Positions 4,329 through 5,483 of a DNA stretch of 5,483 nt are shown here, in pieces. The position numbers and the translations under genes are program-made. This DNA is from Pseudomonadota bacterium (lineage in GTDB: Bacteria > Pseudomonadota > Alphaproteobacteria > Sphingomonadales > Sphingomonadaceae). Every line of letters starts with the position of its first letter. The first letter of the stretch is position 1. Under the pieces are notes generated by a model. The model did not search any database. It had not been told where the DNA came from and was given only the letters and a program-made list of their open reading frames with translations. The stretch lies in contig JAEZQR010000239.1 of the NCBI GenBank assembly GCA_023413015.1, forward strand, positions 1 to 5,483, read 5' to 3'.

Positions 4329-5483
4329 TCAGCCTCTCCTCATGCCAGCCAATATAGCAAAGGGTGAATGTTCGACGGGGCCGCGCGGCACCGGGCGCCG
4401 GCCCTCGCCGCGCGGGCCGCGCCATTCGAAGGCCGCCTGCCCGTCGACGAGCTTCGGCCGGTAGCCGAGCGCGCGCATCAGCTTGGCGAAGCCCTCGCGG
4501 CGCATGCCGACGCTCGCGACCCACATGTCGTCGGGAACGAAGGCGGCGCGTCCGTCGCGCTTCTGGTGCATCGCGCGTGCCAGCCGCTCGACCATGTCGA
4601 TGCGCACCGCCTGCCCATCGATGGGCCAGAAGCCGGCGACGTCGTAGAAATCCGCCGGCGCGCCCGCCTCGATCTCGACCGCGACGCGGCCCGGTGCCGG
4701 CGGCGTCGGCGCGGTCTCGACGCCGCGATGCACGGCCCACAAGGCCAGGCGCCAGCGGGTCGGCTCCGGCCGCAGCAGCTCCTTCACGAACACATGCGCC
4801 ACGCCGAAGCGGACGCCGGCGGTCGCCAGCGTCTTGCGGTCCGCCTTGTCGAGCGCGACGATCTGGCTGCCGACCCGGTCGCGGACGAGGCAGCCGAGGT
4901 TCTCGACGAGCTGGACGATCAGACCGCGTGCCGCCGGCGACACCGCCCCCTCGCCTCGCGCCAGCTCGGCGATCCGCACCAGCGCGCCGATCTGGCGTTC
5001 GCGCTGGGTGGCGAACCAGCGTTCCAGCCGCTCGCGAACGGCTGCCCGGTCGGCGGCGGCTAGACTGCCCAGGCTGCGGTCGAGCTCGATCTTCGGATTG
5101 AGCGCATCGCGTCCCTGCACGATCGCGCCGACCCGTGCCCCGTTCCAGATGATGCGCGGCGGCATCCCGCCGTCGAACTGCAGCAGCAGGGCGGCATCGT
5201 CGGCCTCCGATAGCAGCTTGGCGCGCTTGGCGAATTCGCCGGCCAGCCGCCGCTCGGCGGCAGCGAGCAGCATGCGCTTCTCGCCGGCTCGCGCCGTCGG
5301 ATCGGCCTTGAAGCGGAAACCGTCGAGCGTGCCGATCGCCTCGCCTTCGACCGCGACGGTGCCGTCGTCGTCGATCTCAACGCCGAAGTTGCGGTCGCGC
5401 ACCTTGAGGTCGCGCAGCAGCACCGCGGTGCGGCGATCGACGAAGCGCTGCGTCAGCCGCTGATGGAGCGCGTCGGACAGCTT
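4329..5483 (-). CDS. Suv3-like DEAD/DEAH-type RNA helicase, C-terminal part
   Basis: The frame is open from the right window edge to TGA at 4329-4331, giving 384 residues of a longer protein whose start lies outside the window. It begins KLSDALHQRLTQRFVDRRTAVLLRDLK and continues through a long, mostly helical, Arg/Ala-rich region to FEWRGPRG and a basic tail ending GMRRG. This matches the C-terminal extension of the large alphaproteobacterial helicases related to mitochondrial Suv3, found next to an S4 gene, fdxA and carD. The ATPase motifs would be encoded to the right of the window, so helicase activity is inferred from this region and the neighbourhood. In homologues these proteins unwind RNA and are linked to RNA turnover. 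An internal ATG corresponding to 5423 is not the start, because the reading frame and conserved sequence run on past it. No frameshift is seen. Confidence 0.85.
   Translation of the reverse strand, partial: KLSDALHQRLTQRFVDRRTAVLLRDLKVRDRNFGVEIDDDGTVAVEGEAIGTLDGFRFKADPTARAGEKRMLLAAAERRLAGEFAKRAKLLSEADDAALLLQFDGGMPPRIIWNGARVGAIVQGRDALNPKIELDRSLGSLAAADRAAVRERLERWFATQRERQIGALVRIAELARGEGAVSPAARGLIVQLVENLGCLVRDRVGSQIVALDKADRKTLATAGVRFGVAHVFVKELLRPEPTRWRLALWAVHRGVETAPTPPAPGRVAVEIEAGAPADFYDVAGFWPIDGQAVRIDMVERLARAMHQKRDGRAAFVPDDMWVASVGMRREGFAKLMRALGYRPKLVDGQAAFEWRGPRGEGRRPVPRGPVEHSPFAILAGMRRG
4333..4341 (-). promoter_or_regulatory. Ribosome binding site of the S4 gene inside the helicase end
   Basis: GAGGAGAGG on the minus strand is the strongest Shine-Dalgarno in this part of the window. 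It lies within the last codons of the helicase gene and 6 nt before the TTG at 4326. It decides the start of the S4 gene and suggests that ribosomes finishing the helicase restart there. Confidence 0.65.

Noticed and set aside
4327..4740. N-terminal extension of the S4 protein to 238 residues
   Set aside because: The extension lies inside the helicase gene in another frame, is low-complexity Arg/Ala/Gly, and is absent from the S4 family.
4364..5463. Plus-strand open frames opposite the helicase (4364-5101, 4368-5063, 4834-5463)
   Set aside because: Their composition is Arg/Ala/Pro/Ser-rich with no domain. They are shadows of a real GC-rich minus-strand gene.

Overview
The window is GC-rich, densely coded DNA. 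Its proteins look alphaproteobacterial and most like a sphingomonad (Sphingomonas or a relative). The basis is the CdnL-type CarD protein, the 7Fe ferredoxin FdxA, the DUF1489 protein and the helicase / S4 / fdxA / carD gene order. The lineage is inferred from recognised family features and no search was run.

Layout. Positions 1-118 are mostly non-coding and hold a candidate -10 box just ahead of mgtE. The plus strand then carries mgtE (119-1519, magnesium channel/transporter with N, CBS and membrane domains) and a small DUF1489 gene (1574-1996). A short convergent gap follows. Everything after it is on the minus strand, here listed right to left in the direction of transcription: the C-terminal part of a Suv3-like RNA helicase (enters from the right edge, ends 4329), an S4-domain RNA-binding protein (4326-4024, probable TTG start 2 nt after the helicase stop), fdxA (3984-3643), a 281-nt gap with a candidate promoter, carD/cdnL (3361-2861), a strong rho-independent terminator (2810-2841), and a secreted head-GIN (DUF2807) protein (2741-2049) with its own promoter.

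How the genes relate. Helicase and S4 gene look translationally coupled, and fdxA lies 39 nt further on, so these three probably form one transcript concerned with RNA handling and iron-sulfur electron transfer. carD probably has its own long-leader transcript, closed by the terminator. The head-GIN gene is the most distinctive unit. It has a perfect 10-bp inverted repeat (8-nt centre) covering its predicted -10 box and start point, a strong ribosome binding site, a signal peptide, and seven Gly-Ser-Gly turns spaced 18-20 residues apart, as expected for a beta-solenoid.

I did not find a clearly new multi-gene system. The items most worth a second look are the operator-like palindrome of the head-GIN gene, the repeat ladder in its product, the possible leaderless start of mgtE, and the TTG-initiated S4 gene coupled to the helicase.
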